Shown in pieces: positions 23,427-32,575 of a stretch of 64,000 nucleotides of DNA. This DNA is from DASZTV01 sp035547515. Lineage in GTDB: Bacteria; Actinomycetota; Actinomycetes; JAFAQI01. The notes under the pieces were generated by a model. That model worked only from the letters and a program-made list of their open reading frames with translations. It ran no database searches and was not told the DNA's origin. Where the stretch lies: the NCBI GenBank assembly GCA_035547515.1, contig DASZUS010000037.1:1-64000 (forward strand). Reading direction: 5' to 3'. Positions within the stretch are counted from its first letter, which is position 1. The number at the start of each line of letters is the position of its first letter. A program made the position numbers and the translations under genes.

Positions 23427-24900
23427 CGGCGGGTCCGGCGAGCGCCGGCTGCGGCTTGGACTTGCGGCCGACCAGCGAGAGCGGGTTCGCGACATCCTCG
23501 AGCGAGGTGCGCTCGGCCTTGACCCCGAAGATCGCCGCGACGATGCCGCCGACTGCCATGACCCCGGCGCCGAGCAGGTAGCCGAGCATCAGCTCGTGCG
23601 GCCGCTTCGAGGCCACAAAGCCACCGTAGATCGCCGGGCCAAGGGCGCCGAAGCCCTGGGCGATCGAGAAGAACACCGCGATCGCCTGCGCGCGCAGCTC
23701 GAGCGGGAAGATCTCGCTGACCGTGAGGTACGCCGAGGAGGCGCCGGCGGAGGCGAAGAAGAAGACCGCCGTCCACATCACCGTCTGCGTGCCGGCTGAG
23801 AGCACGCCGTGGTCGAACAGCACCGCAGAGACCACCAGCAGGACGGCGGCGATCAGGTACGTCGCGGAGATCATCACGCGCCGGCCGACGACGTCGAAGA
23901 GCGGTCCGAGCGCGATCGCGCCGACGAGGTTCCCGCCGGCGAACGCCAGGTAGTAGTACGCGGTGTGGCCGTTGGGGACGTGGAAGAACGTGGTGAGGAC
24001 CTGCGCGTAGGTAAAGAAGATCGCGTTGTAGAGGAACGACTGGGTGATCATCAGCGTCGCGCCGAGCAGCGACCGGCGCGGGTACTCCGCGACCAGCACC
24101 TTTGTCACTGTCCACAGCGACGGCCGCGATCTCGACGGGTCGATCTCGACCGCTTGGTCCTCGTCGACGTCGGGCAGCTCGTGGCCGTTGGAGCGGACCC
24201 AGTCCTCGATCTCCTTGACCCGTCGTTCCGCTTCGTCGGACCGGCCGTGGGTGATCAGCCAGCGGGGGCTCTCCGGCAGCGTGCGGCGTACGAACCACAC
24301 CACCACGCCGAGCGCCGGGCCGATCAGCAGGGTGATCCGCCAGCCCAGGTTGTCGCTGACGTGCGACGGGTTGAGCAGGTAGATGCCGGCGAGCGAGGCG
24401 ATCGCCGCGCCGCTCCAGTAGGTGCCGTTGACGGCGATGTCGACTCGCCCGCGGTGCTTTGACGGGATGAGCTCGTCGATCGCGGAGTTGATCGCGGCGT
24501 ACTCGCCGCCGATGCCCATCCCGGCGATCACCCGGCACGCGTCCAGCCAGTAGATGTCCGGGGAGAAGGCGGCAAGCCCGTTGGCGAGCAGGTACAGGCC
24601 GAGGGTGTAGACGAACAGGTTCTTGCGCCCGAGCCGGTCGGAGAGCCGGCCGAACAGCAGCGCGCCGATCACCTCACCGCCGAGGTACCAGCTCGCGACG
24701 TCCGAGGCGGCTCGTGAGGACAGGTGCAGCGAGGCCTTGCTCTGCAGGTTGGTCGTGAAGTTGCTGGCGAAGGTGATCTCGAGCCCGTCGAGGATCCACG
24801 CGACGCCGAGTGCGGTGACCAGGCGAGTGTGAAACCGCGACCACGGCAGCCGGTCCAGCCGCGCCGGGATCAGCGTCGTGACCGTCTCGCCGTCTGCCAC
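23413..24900 (-). CDS. MFS transporter (sugar-porter-like/metabolite:H+ symporter)
   Basis: The protein has 495 aa with about 12 membrane helices and a long cytoplasmic loop (about 225-270). FGRLSDRLGRKNLF is the MFS loop 2-3 motif, repeated as GPLFDVVGRRVMI in the second half. GIGGEYAAINSAIDELIPSKHRGR and LPESPRWL are the sugar-porter-type signatures shared with the metabolite:proton symporter family. It probably imports an organic substrate for the catabolic genes around it, but the substrate cannot be deduced. Start is GTG 24900. Confidence 0.85.
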   Translation of the reverse strand: MADGETVTTLIPARLDRLPWSRFHTRLVTALGVAWILDGLEITFASNFTTNLQSKASLHLSSRAASDVASWYLGGEVIGALLFGRLSDRLGRKNLFVYTLGLYLLANGLAAFSPDIYWLDACRVIAGMGIGGEYAAINSAIDELIPSKHRGRVDIAVNGTYWSGAAIASLAGIYLLNPSHVSDNLGWRITLLIGPALGVVVWFVRRTLPESPRWLITHGRSDEAERRVKEIEDWVRSNGHELPDVDEDQAVEIDPSRSRPSLWTVTKVLVAEYPRRSLLGATLMITQSFLYNAIFFTYAQVLTTFFHVPNGHTAYYYLAFAGGNLVGAIALGPLFDVVGRRVMISATYLIAAVLLVVSAVLFDHGVLSAGTQTVMWTAVFFFASAGASSAYLTVSEIFPLELRAQAIAVFFSIAQGFGALGPAIYGGFVASKRPHELMLGYLLGAGVMAVGGIVAAIFGVKAERTSLEDVANPLSLVGRKSKPQPALAGPAVKTA

Positions 24901-24929
24901 GGGTGGCGGTCTACCCCGCTTCGGCCCGA

Positions 24930-26123
24930 CTAGGCCAAGATCACTCCTGCGTCGAGCAGTGAGGCGTACTCGGCCTCGTCGACTCCGGCGAGAGCGCGCA
25001 GCACGTCATAGGTGCTCGCGCCGCGGGTGGTGGCCGGCGCGTTGCGAAGCGGCTGGCCGTGCCAGCGCATCGGCGACTCGGCACTGACCACCTCGCCGAT
25101 GCCCGGTTGGTCCAGCGCGACGAGCGGACCGCCTCCGAGGGCCGCCGCTTCGCGGAAGTCCCGGTACGGCGCGGACAGCACCCGCGCCGCCGTCAGCTCG
25201 GCTTCCGCAGTCGCGCGGTCGCGCGCCGCGAACCACGGCGCGAAGATCTCGGCGAGAGCCTCGCGATGTACGTAGCGGGCGGCTTCGTCGTGCTCGAAGT
25301 CGACTTTCACATTTGTGGCGAGCGCCTCGACCGCCTGGGCGGAGCCGGTCATCGCCACCAGCGAGCGCCATTGCGAGGGGGTGAGCGCGACCACCACGAC
25401 GTGACCGCCGTCGGCGGTGGCGAAGCTGTCCCCGTAGCTGCCGTAGATGCCGTTGCCGTTGCGCGGCCGCTCGACGCCGCCAGCCGCCTCGGTGAACCAG
25501 CCCAGGTTCGCGACGCCCGCGAGGGCGATGTCGCCGAGCGCGATATCGACTCGCGACCCTTCGCCGGTCTCGTCGCGGCGAAGCAGCGCCGCCAGCACCG
25601 CCGAGACGGCGGTCATCCCGCACAGGAGGTCCCATGCCGGCAGCACGTGGTTGACCGGCTCGGTCATGCCGACCGGGCCGGTGACGAGTGGGATGCCGAC
25701 CTCCGCGTTGACCGTGTAGTCGACGGCTGGCCGGCCGCCGCGGTGCCCCTCGATGTGCACGTGGATCAGGTCCGGCCGGACGGTGGCGAGCGCCTCCTCG
25801 CTGAGCCAGTCCTGGTGGGGCTGGTTGTCGATGAGGATGCCGTGGCCCGGTCCGGGCACGGCGAGCATCCGGCGTACCAGACCCCGTCCCGCCTCCGACC
25901 TCAGGTCGAGCTCCACCGACTGCTTGCCCCGGTTGAGCGACGCCCAGTAGATGCTCGTGCCGTCCGCGCTGACCGGCCAGCGGTTGACGTCCGCGGCGCC
26001 GCCGAGCGGATCGACCCGCACCACGTCGGCTCCCAGCTGCGCCAGCGCCATGCCCGCGGAGGGACCGGCAACGAACGACGCGATCTCGATCACCGTCCGG
26101 CCGTGCAGCGGGAGCTGGCTCAT
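24930..26123 (-). CDS. CaiB/BaiF-type (class III) CoA transferase
   Basis: Protein of 397 aa of the formyl-CoA transferase/racemase family. The N-terminal VIEIASFVAGPSAGMALAQLGADVVRVD is the CoA-binding start. NRGKQSVELDLRSEAGRGLV follows, and Asp in LPAWDLLCG is the candidate catalytic aspartate that forms the acyl anhydride. DVALGD-like RVDIALGDIAL links to the smaller domain. It may activate a carboxylic acid by moving CoA, or racemise a 2-methylacyl-CoA. It lies 9 nt downstream of the thiolase, so the two are one operon. Confidence 0.88.
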   Translation of the reverse strand: MSQLPLHGRTVIEIASFVAGPSAGMALAQLGADVVRVDPLGGAADVNRWPVSADGTSIYWASLNRGKQSVELDLRSEAGRGLVRRMLAVPGPGHGILIDNQPHQDWLSEEALATVRPDLIHVHIEGHRGGRPAVDYTVNAEVGIPLVTGPVGMTEPVNHVLPAWDLLCGMTAVSAVLAALLRRDETGEGSRVDIALGDIALAGVANLGWFTEAAGGVERPRNGNGIYGSYGDSFATADGGHVVVVALTPSQWRSLVAMTGSAQAVEALATNVKVDFEHDEAARYVHREALAEIFAPWFAARDRATAEAELTAARVLSAPYRDFREAAALGGGPLVALDQPGIGEVVSAESPMRWHGQPLRNAPATTRGASTYDVLRALAGVDEAEYASLLDAGVILA

Positions 26124-26132
26124 GCGAGGCGC

Positions 26133-27341
26133 TCAGACCCGCTCGAGCACCGCGCTGATGCCCTGCCCGCCGCCGATGCACATCGTCTCGAGCGCGTACC
26201 GCGACCCGCGGCGGGCCATCTCGTGCAGCAGGGTCGCGAGGATCCGTACGCCGGTTGCGCCGACGGGGTGACCGAGCGAAATCCCGGAGCCGTTGACGTT
26301 GAGCCGGTCGTCGAGTTCGGCGGCGGTGAGCTGCCACTCACGCAGGCAAGCCAGGACCTGTGACGCGAAGGCCTCATTGAGCTCGATGAGGTCCATCTGG
26401 TCGAGGGTGAGGCCGGCTCGGCCGAGCGCCTTCGCGGTGCTCGGCACCGGGCCGATGCCCATTCGCGCCGGCTCGACGCCCGCGGTCGCCCAGGACACGA
26501 TGCGCGCCATCGGGGTGAGGCCGAGCTCGGCGGCAAGCTCCGGGGTCGTGACGATGCAGGCGGCGGCGCCGTCGTTCTGCCCGCTCGCGTTGCCGGCGGT
26601 GACGGTCGCGTCGGGGTCGACCTTCGCTCGCATCGGGGTCAGCCCGGACAGCGCCTCGACGGTGGTGTCGCGGCGGGGGTGCTCGTCCTGCTCGACCGTC
26701 GTCGTGCCCTTGCGGCCCGGCACGACGACCGGCACCAGCTCGTCGGCGAACCGCCCGGCGTCCTGCGCGGCCACCGCCCGCGCGTGTGACCGGGCGGCGA
26801 ACTCGTCCTGCTCCTCGCGGGTGATGGCGTACTCGCGGCGGAGGTTCTCCGCGGTCTCGATCATGCCGCCGGGCACCGGGAAGTTCTTGCCACCGGCGGT
26901 CACCCGGCCGCGCGCGAGAGTGTCGTGCAGCAGCAGGCCCTCGCCGCTGACTCCCCAGCGGTCGTGGGTGAACAAATGCGCGTTGCTCATCGACTCGCAG
27001 CCGCCGGCGATGACCAGGTCGGCCGCCCCGGTCTGCACCTGCATGGCGGCGAGGATCACCGCCTGCAGGCCGCTGCCGCAGCGGCGGTCGAGCTGCATCC
27101 CGCCGACCGTGACCGGCAGACCGGCGTCGAGTGCGGCGACCCGGCCGACGGCGGGCGCCTCCATCGACGGGTAGCACTGCGCGAACACGACGTCGTCGAC
27201 GCGGTCACCCGGCAGCCCGGTCCGCTCGAGCAGCGCGGTGAGCACCTGGGCGGCGAGCTCATGGGCGGCGAGCGGCTTGAGGCTGCCACCGAACCGGCCG
27301 ACCGGCGTACGGAGCGGGGAGCAGATGACGTGGTCAGGCAT
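26133..27341 (-). CDS. Acetyl-CoA C-acyltransferase (thiolase)
   Basis: Thiolase of 402 aa from ATG 27341; 18 further upstream codons have no family support. The nucleophile is Cys88 in DRRCGSGLQAV, where the usual Asn of NRxCxSG is Asp. NEAFA, GHPVGATGVRI (His) and CIGGGQG (Cys) complete the active site. It cleaves 3-ketoacyl-CoA in the last step of beta-oxidation. It leads an operon with the CoA transferase and is divergent from the thioesterase gene with 44 nt between starts, which implies a shared promoter region. Confidence 0.93.
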   Translation of the reverse strand: MPDHVICSPLRTPVGRFGGSLKPLAAHELAAQVLTALLERTGLPGDRVDDVVFAQCYPSMEAPAVGRVAALDAGLPVTVGGMQLDRRCGSGLQAVILAAMQVQTGAADLVIAGGCESMSNAHLFTHDRWGVSGEGLLLHDTLARGRVTAGGKNFPVPGGMIETAENLRREYAITREEQDEFAARSHARAVAAQDAGRFADELVPVVVPGRKGTTTVEQDEHPRRDTTVEALSGLTPMRAKVDPDATVTAGNASGQNDGAAACIVTTPELAAELGLTPMARIVSWATAGVEPARMGIGPVPSTAKALGRAGLTLDQMDLIELNEAFASQVLACLREWQLTAAELDDRLNVNGSGISLGHPVGATGVRILATLLHEMARRGSRYALETMCIGGGQGISAVLERV

Positions 27342-27385
27342 GGCCTTATTCGAGCAGACCGCGCCGGAGGTGGTAGACGAAGGAC

Positions 27386-28288
27386 ATGGATTCAACGACG
27401 CAGGCGGATCCCGGCGAGGTAGCGAAGCCGTGGGGGGACGCCGACCTGATGCTCGACGTGATGGCGGTACGCCGGGTGGCCGCGCGGCAGTTCACCGGCC
27501 GCGACGTCCCCGACGAGCGCCGGCCCGTGGTCGAGGGCAGCCAGATGCTCGGGCAGGCGATCGTCGCCGCCGGCGAGGTCGCGCCGGGCCGCCGGGTGGT
27601 GTCGTCGTACATGAACTTCATGCGCGTTGCCGACTCCCGGCTGCCGATGACCTTCGACGTCGATGAGGCCTTCGGCGGGCGCAGCTTCTCCTCGCTGGTG
27701 GTTCGGGTGAGCCAGGACCCGCGGCTGTGCGCGGTGGGCGTGCTGCTGCTCGATGTCACGGCACCCGACCTGATCCGACATGCCGCGCCGGCGCCGCCCT
27801 GCCCGCCGCCGCAGGAGTGCGAGCCGGTCGACATGGGCGTGGTCGGCCGCGAGATCCGCGTCGCGGACGGCGCCTACAGCGACGACCCGGACGCGCCGGT
27901 CGGACCGCCGGTCATCGACGCCTGGGTGCGCTACCGCGAGCTGCCCGCCGCGGGGCCTGCGATGCACGCCGGGCTGATGGCGCAGTTCATGGGCCACATG
28001 CCGATCGCCGCGGCGCTTCGACCGCACGGCGGGATCGGGCAGTCCGAGGCGCACCGCACCATCTCCACGGCGATCAACTCGATCGCGTTGTCGATCCATG
28101 CCGATGTCCGCGTCGACCAGTGGCTGCGCTACCACCACGAGTCGACCTTCGCCGGCGACGGCATGACCCATGCGGAGTGCCGCGTCTACGACGAGCCCGG
28201 CCGGCTCCTCGCGTCGTTCAGCGTCGACGGGATGGTGCGCGGCTTCGCCTCGCCGACTGCGGGAGGCAACCCGCAGACCGCGCTCTAG
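27386..28288 (+). CDS. Acyl-CoA thioesterase-like (double hot-dog, TesB type)
   Basis: The protein has 300 aa with two hot-dog halves. GSQMLGQAIVAAGEVAPGRRVVSSYMNFMR and EAFGGRSFSSLVVRVSQD fit the first half. LMAQFMGHMPIAAAL, STAINSIALSIHADVRVDQWLRYHHES and GMTHAECRVYDEPGRLLASFSVDGMVR fit the second, including the usual Asp/His/Ser region. Such enzymes hydrolyse acyl-CoA to free acid and CoA. It is divergent from the thiolase operon and starts the rightward gene series. Confidence 0.85.
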   Translation: MDSTTQADPGEVAKPWGDADLMLDVMAVRRVAARQFTGRDVPDERRPVVEGSQMLGQAIVAAGEVAPGRRVVSSYMNFMRVADSRLPMTFDVDEAFGGRSFSSLVVRVSQDPRLCAVGVLLLDVTAPDLIRHAAPAPPCPPPQECEPVDMGVVGREIRVADGAYSDDPDAPVGPPVIDAWVRYRELPAAGPAMHAGLMAQFMGHMPIAAALRPHGGIGQSEAHRTISTAINSIALSIHADVRVDQWLRYHHESTFAGDGMTHAECRVYDEPGRLLASFSVDGMVRGFASPTAGGNPQTAL

Positions 28289-28352
28289 CAGCTCACGTCG
28301 AAGGCTGCTGAACCCTTCCGGACTTCGTGACGGGCGTGGTACACACCGGAGC

Positions 28353-29411
28353 GTGACTGCGCCCGTGCTGGACTCGCCCGCGGACCTGAGCAACGACTGG
28401 CTCACCGACGTCCTGCCGTTGCCGGGGGGTTCGAAGGTGACCGGTTTCACCGCGACGCCGGTCGGCACCGGGCAGATGGCGGACACCGTGCGGATCGGCC
28501 TCGAGTACGAGCCCGCGTGCGCCGGCCCGGCGTCGGTGGTCGCGAAGTTCGCCTCCTCCGACCCGACCAGTCGCGCGGCGGGTCAGCTCGCACGGTGCTA
28601 CGAGATCGAGGTGGCGATCTACTCCGAGGTGGCGCCGCTGCCCGGCGTACCCGCGCACTACTTCGCTGGCCGCATCCCGGAGACCGACGCCTACACCGTG
28701 GTCCTCGAGGACCTGGCGCCGTGCCGGCAGGGAGACGACATCGCCGGTTGCTCGGCGGAGGTCGCCGCCGAAGCGCTCAAGCGGCTCGCCACGCTGCACG
28801 CGTTCGCTTGGGAGAGCAGCGAGCACGCGGCGCGGCCCTGGCTCAACCGCAGCTCGCCGGAGAACACCGCCATGATGAGCGGCGTCGTGGCGATGCTGGC
28901 GCCGTCGTTCCTCGAGCGGTTCGCGTCGCATCTCACGGCCGAGCACCGCGGGTTGGTCGAGCGTCTCGTCCCGCAGATCGCGAACGTCATGGATCTCTAC
29001 GACGGCCCACGCTCGCTGGTGCACGGCGACTACCGCCTCGACAACATGCTGTTTCGCGAGGGCTCCACGGTGCCGATGATCGTCGACTGGCAAACGGCCT
29101 CCTGGGGCCCGCCCGCGATGGACGTCGCCTACTTCATCGGCGGAAGCCTCACGACCGAGGACCGACGGGCGCACGCGGCCGACCTGCTCGACACCTACCA
29201 CCGGGCGCTCGTCGAGGAGGGCATCACGTCGTACTCCCGCGAGCAGCTGGAGCACGACGTCCGGCTGACCTCCTTCGGCGGAGTGGTGATGGCGTTCGCC
29301 TCGGCGATCCTCGTCGTGCAGACCGAGCGTGGCGATGCGATGTTCGCCGAGATGTTCCGCCGGCACGCCCAGCACGTGATCGACTTCGACGCCGAGGAGC
29401 TGCTGCCGTGA
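28353..29411 (+). CDS. Aminoglycoside phosphotransferase-fold kinase
   Basis: The protein has 352 aa from GTG 28353, with GGAG 5 nt upstream. Catalytic-loop LVHGDYRLDNML and metal-binding IVDWQTASWGPPAMDVAYF are clear APH/choline-kinase-like motifs; the N-lobe Lys is in SVVAKF. Relatives of this class are often found in lipid and steroid catabolic clusters of mycobacteria and rhodococci, where their substrate is unknown. An antibiotic-resistance role is not supported by context. Its TGA overlaps the next start (GTGA). Confidence 0.85.
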   Translation: MTAPVLDSPADLSNDWLTDVLPLPGGSKVTGFTATPVGTGQMADTVRIGLEYEPACAGPASVVAKFASSDPTSRAAGQLARCYEIEVAIYSEVAPLPGVPAHYFAGRIPETDAYTVVLEDLAPCRQGDDIAGCSAEVAAEALKRLATLHAFAWESSEHAARPWLNRSSPENTAMMSGVVAMLAPSFLERFASHLTAEHRGLVERLVPQIANVMDLYDGPRSLVHGDYRLDNMLFREGSTVPMIVDWQTASWGPPAMDVAYFIGGSLTTEDRRAHAADLLDTYHRALVEEGITSYSREQLEHDVRLTSFGGVVMAFASAILVVQTERGDAMFAEMFRRHAQHVIDFDAEELLP

Positions 29412-30325
29412 CGGACCGACCGGACTACGCCGTCGCGCCGACCGACGAGTGGCGGCACGACCCCGACGGCGAACCGCTGTGGAACGAGTCCTGGTACGCC
29501 GACGTCGTCAGCCCGGACGGGTCGGTCGCGGCGTACCTGCGGCTCGGCTTCTACCCCAACCTCGGGACCAGTTGGTGGCACGTCGCCGTGGTCGGACCGG
29601 ACCGCGCGCCCGTGGTCTGCCAGCGGACCGACCTGGCGGTGCCGGCGGAGGGCATGACGGTGTCCGGTGAGGGTGTCGACGTCGAGCTGTCGATCTTCGC
29701 CGAGCTGCTGTCGTTCTCGGCACGCGGCGCGATGACGGGAGCGCGGCTGGAGTCGCCGACGGACGTGTACGACGGGAAGGCCGGCGAGCCGGCGCTGATC
29801 GAGGTCGACCTCACCTGGACGACCGACGGGATCCCGTTCCACTACGGGGTCACGCCGCGCTACGAGATCCCCTGCACGGTCAAGGGGTCGGTCACGGTGG
29901 ACGGCGAGGTGCTGCGCCTCGACGGCCCTGGCCAGCGCGATCACTCGTGGGGAGTGCGCGACTGGTGGACCTTCGGCTGGTGCTGGTCGGCCGGGCACCT
30001 CGACGACGGCACCCACGTCCACCTCACCGACGTGCGAATCCCAGGCATGGAGCTCGCACCCGGCTACGTGCAGCGCGGCGACGAGCTGCATCCAGTCGCC
30101 AGCGGCTCGGTCTCGGAGGACCTCGGCGATCGCGGCCTGCCGACCGCCGCAACGGTGCATCTCGACGAGCTGTCGGTGTCGGTCGAGCCGATCGCGTTCG
30201 GGCCGATCCTGCTCACCGCTCCCGACGGACGGGTGGGCTACTTCCCGCGAGCCTCCGCCCGGTTCAGCGCACCTGACGGCCGGTCCGGTCTGGGCTGGAT
30301 CGAGTGGAACCAACCTCCGACCTGA
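29408..30325 (+). CDS. Hypothetical protein, AttH/lipocalin-like (DUF7064/7065-type)
   Basis: The protein has 305 aa from GTG 29408, translationally coupled to the kinase before it. It is soluble and beta-rich with many Trp. LWNESWYADVVSPDGSVAAYLRLGFYPN, RDHSWGVRDWWTFGWCW and FPRASARFSAPDGRSGLGWIEWNQ match the conserved W-rich strands of AttH/CrtC-like double lipocalins, which in terpenoid pathways hydrate or bind hydrophobic substrates. The RDHSWG motif is the recognisable signature. Exact function is unknown. A longer upstream frame is antisense or shadow of the kinase gene. Confidence 0.7.
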   Translation: MTDRPDYAVAPTDEWRHDPDGEPLWNESWYADVVSPDGSVAAYLRLGFYPNLGTSWWHVAVVGPDRAPVVCQRTDLAVPAEGMTVSGEGVDVELSIFAELLSFSARGAMTGARLESPTDVYDGKAGEPALIEVDLTWTTDGIPFHYGVTPRYEIPCTVKGSVTVDGEVLRLDGPGQRDHSWGVRDWWTFGWCWSAGHLDDGTHVHLTDVRIPGMELAPGYVQRGDELHPVASGSVSEDLGDRGLPTAATVHLDELSVSVEPIAFGPILLTAPDGRVGYFPRASARFSAPDGRSGLGWIEWNQPPT

Positions 30326-30332
30326 ACTGCTG

Positions 30333-30362
30333 TTGGCAGATTGCCAGTAACGGTCGTAGGGT
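30333..30362 (+). promoter_or_regulatory. Leaderless promoter with embedded operator-like repeat
   Basis: -35 TTGGCA (30333-30338), 18-nt spacer, -10 TAGGGT (30357-30362), then 6 nt to the ATG of the acyl-CoA synthetase. TGGCA-GAT-TGCCA (30334-30346) overlaps the -35, a natural site for the TetR-family regulator encoded in the same operon. Confidence 0.6.
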
Positions 30363-30368
30363 GCCGGC

Positions 30369-31931
30369 ATGCGGCTCCCTCTCGACGGTGCGCACTGGGT
30401 CGACCACATCGGGCGTCACGCGTTCGCGCGTCCGGATGAGGTGGCGATCCGGTTCAACGCCGACTCCCTGACGTGGTCACAGCTCGACGACCGGATCCAC
30501 CGCGTCGCTGCGGGCCTCGCCGCCCGGGGCGTCACCAAGGGCGACCGGGTGGCGATCCTCATGACCAACCGGCCGGAGTTCGTGGAGACCGCGATCGCGG
30601 CCACGGCGATCGGCGCGATCGGCGTGCCGCTGAACTTCCGGCTCGCTCCGGAGGAGGTCGCCTACGTCCTCGGCCACAGCGGCTCGAAGGTGCTCGTCAC
30701 GGACCCGCTGCTGCAGCCCCTCGCAGCGGCTGCGATCTCCTCGCTCGACGAGGCGCCGCTGATCGTGGTCACCGAGGGCGGACAGCCCGGCGACGGCGCG
30801 ATCGGCTACGACGAGCTGCTCGCGGCCGAGCCGTGCCCGACCGCGGTCATCGACGAGCGGGACGTCGCGCTGATCATGTACACCTCCGGGACGACCGGTC
30901 GCCCCAAGGGCGCGATGCTCACGCACCTCAACCTGCTCATGCAGGCGATCACGGCGATCCGCACCTCGCGGATCCAGGGCGACGACGTCGTCAGTCTCTG
31001 CAACGTCCCGCTCTTCCACATCGCGGGCATCGGCGGCATGCCGGTGTCCCTCATGGTGGGTGCTCGCACGGTAATCATGCCGACCGGGTTGTTCGATGCC
31101 GAGTCGACGCTGAGCATCGTCGAGTCCGAGAAGGTCACCTCGCTGTTCCTGGTGCCGGCCCAGTGGCAGGTGCTGTGCGCGCATCCCGAGGCGAGCCGTC
31201 GTTGCGCCTCGTTGCGGACCATTGCCTGGGGCGCGGCGCCGGCATCGGTGAAGCTGCTCGAAGAGATGGCGCGGGTGTTCCCGCACACCGAGATCGTCTC
31301 CGTGTTCGGCCAGACCGAGATGTCTCCGGTCACGACTTCGCTGCCCGGCGCCGACGCGGTGCGCAAGATCGGGTCTGTCGGCAAGGTGATCCCGACGATC
31401 GTCGCCCGCGTCGTCGACGACGAGATGAACGACGTCAAGCCCGGCGAGGTAGGCGAGATCGTCTATCGCGGGCCGACGCTCATGGCCGGCTACTGGAACG
31501 ATCCGGAAGCGACCGCCGAGGCGTACGCCGGCGGCTGGTTTCATTCCGGCGACCTCGTGCGCGCGGACGAGGAGGGCTTCCTCTACGTCGTCGATCGCAA
31601 GAAGGACATGATCATCTCCGGCGGGGAGAACATCTACTGCGCCGAGGTCGAGAACGTCCTCGCGTCCCATCCGGCCGTCGCGGAGGTCGCCGTGATCGGC
31701 GTGCCGCACGACAAGTGGGGGGAGACACCGGCCGCGGTCGTGGTGCTCGCCGACCCGGCCGTGACGCTGACCCTCGACGACCTTGCCGAGTTCTCTCGCG
31801 ACCGGCTCGCGTCGTACAAGAAGCCGACGGTGCTCATCGTCGTTGCGGAACTCCCGCGCAACGCATCCGGCAAGGTGCTCAAGCACGAGCTGCGGGCGCA
31901 ATACGCCAAAGGCGCGCTGATCCCCCGGTGA
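30369..31931 (+). CDS. Acyl-CoA synthetase (AMP-forming, FadD-like)
   Basis: ANL-superfamily ligase of 520 aa. P-loop-like MYTSGTTGRPKGAML is near residue 176. SVFGQTEMSP is the A5 motif, GGWFHSGDLVRADEEGFLYVVDRKKDMIISGGENIYCAEVE spans the A7-A8 hinge, and the catalytic Lys is in NASGKVLK. It activates a fatty or other carboxylic acid through an acyl-AMP to the CoA ester. It heads an operon with the TetR and DUF2236 genes, with GTGA and ATGA overlaps. The -10 box at 6 nt predicts a leaderless mRNA. Confidence 0.93.
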   Translation: MRLPLDGAHWVDHIGRHAFARPDEVAIRFNADSLTWSQLDDRIHRVAAGLAARGVTKGDRVAILMTNRPEFVETAIAATAIGAIGVPLNFRLAPEEVAYVLGHSGSKVLVTDPLLQPLAAAAISSLDEAPLIVVTEGGQPGDGAIGYDELLAAEPCPTAVIDERDVALIMYTSGTTGRPKGAMLTHLNLLMQAITAIRTSRIQGDDVVSLCNVPLFHIAGIGGMPVSLMVGARTVIMPTGLFDAESTLSIVESEKVTSLFLVPAQWQVLCAHPEASRRCASLRTIAWGAAPASVKLLEEMARVFPHTEIVSVFGQTEMSPVTTSLPGADAVRKIGSVGKVIPTIVARVVDDEMNDVKPGEVGEIVYRGPTLMAGYWNDPEATAEAYAGGWFHSGDLVRADEEGFLYVVDRKKDMIISGGENIYCAEVENVLASHPAVAEVAVIGVPHDKWGETPAAVVVLADPAVTLTLDDLAEFSRDRLASYKKPTVLIVVAELPRNASGKVLKHELRAQYAKGALIPR

Positions 31932-32575
31932 CCGCCACCAGGACCGCACCGCGTTGGAACCGCCTCGAGCACGACGAGCGCCGGGAGCAGATCCTGACCA
32001 CCGCCCGTGCGTTGTTCACGCAACGGCCGTACGCCGCGGTGTCGACAACGGAGATCGCCGAGGCAGCGGGGGTGACCCGTGGGCTGCTCCACCATTACTT
32101 CGGCACCAAGCGCGCGCTCTACCTCGAGGTGGTCAAGGAGCTGGTCGACGCTCCCGTGGTCGGGTTGCTCGATGCGCTCACCGCCGGCCCGGTCGAGGGC
32201 GTGCCGCTGCCCAGCTGGCAGGACAGCGTCGCGCTCTGGATGGACGTCGTCGAAGTGAACAAGGAGGCGTGGCTCGTCGCGATCAGCGCGGGTGAAACCG
32301 GCAGTGACCGCGCGATGCACGACATCCTCGACGAGTCGCGCGAGCGCACCGCCGACCAGGTGATCACCGTCCTCGGCATCGACGAGCAGCGCGTGCCGGA
32401 GGCGCGGTCGCTGGTACGAGGGTTCGGCGGCTTTGCGGAAGAGATCACGCGGGAGTGGCTGCAGCGCGGCCGGCTCACCAAGGAGCAAGCCCGGGTGCTG
32501 TTGGTCGGTGCGTTGCCGGGCATGGTCGAGCAGCTGCTCCCCGGTGTCGTCGCCCAGCGGGGGAGCTTCTCATGA
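31928..32575 (+). CDS. TetR-family transcriptional regulator
   Basis: The protein has 215 aa from GTG 31928, overlapping the synthetase stop. The N-terminal helix-turn-helix reads ILTTARALFTQRPYAAVSTTEIAEAAGVTRGLLHHYFGTKRALYLEVV, a textbook TetR DNA-binding domain (residues about 17-65). The C-terminal helical domain should bind a ligand, perhaps an acyl-CoA made by the upstream enzyme. Autoregulation through the repeat at 30334-30346 is likely but inferred. Confidence 0.92.
   Translation: MTATRTAPRWNRLEHDERREQILTTARALFTQRPYAAVSTTEIAEAAGVTRGLLHHYFGTKRALYLEVVKELVDAPVVGLLDALTAGPVEGVPLPSWQDSVALWMDVVEVNKEAWLVAISAGETGSDRAMHDILDESRERTADQVITVLGIDEQRVPEARSLVRGFGGFAEEITREWLQRGRLTKEQARVLLVGALPGMVEQLLPGVVAQRGSFS

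Noticed and set aside
28353..29411. Aminoglycoside resistance gene
   Set aside because: The APH fold is generic and the gene is coupled to lipid-catabolic neighbours.
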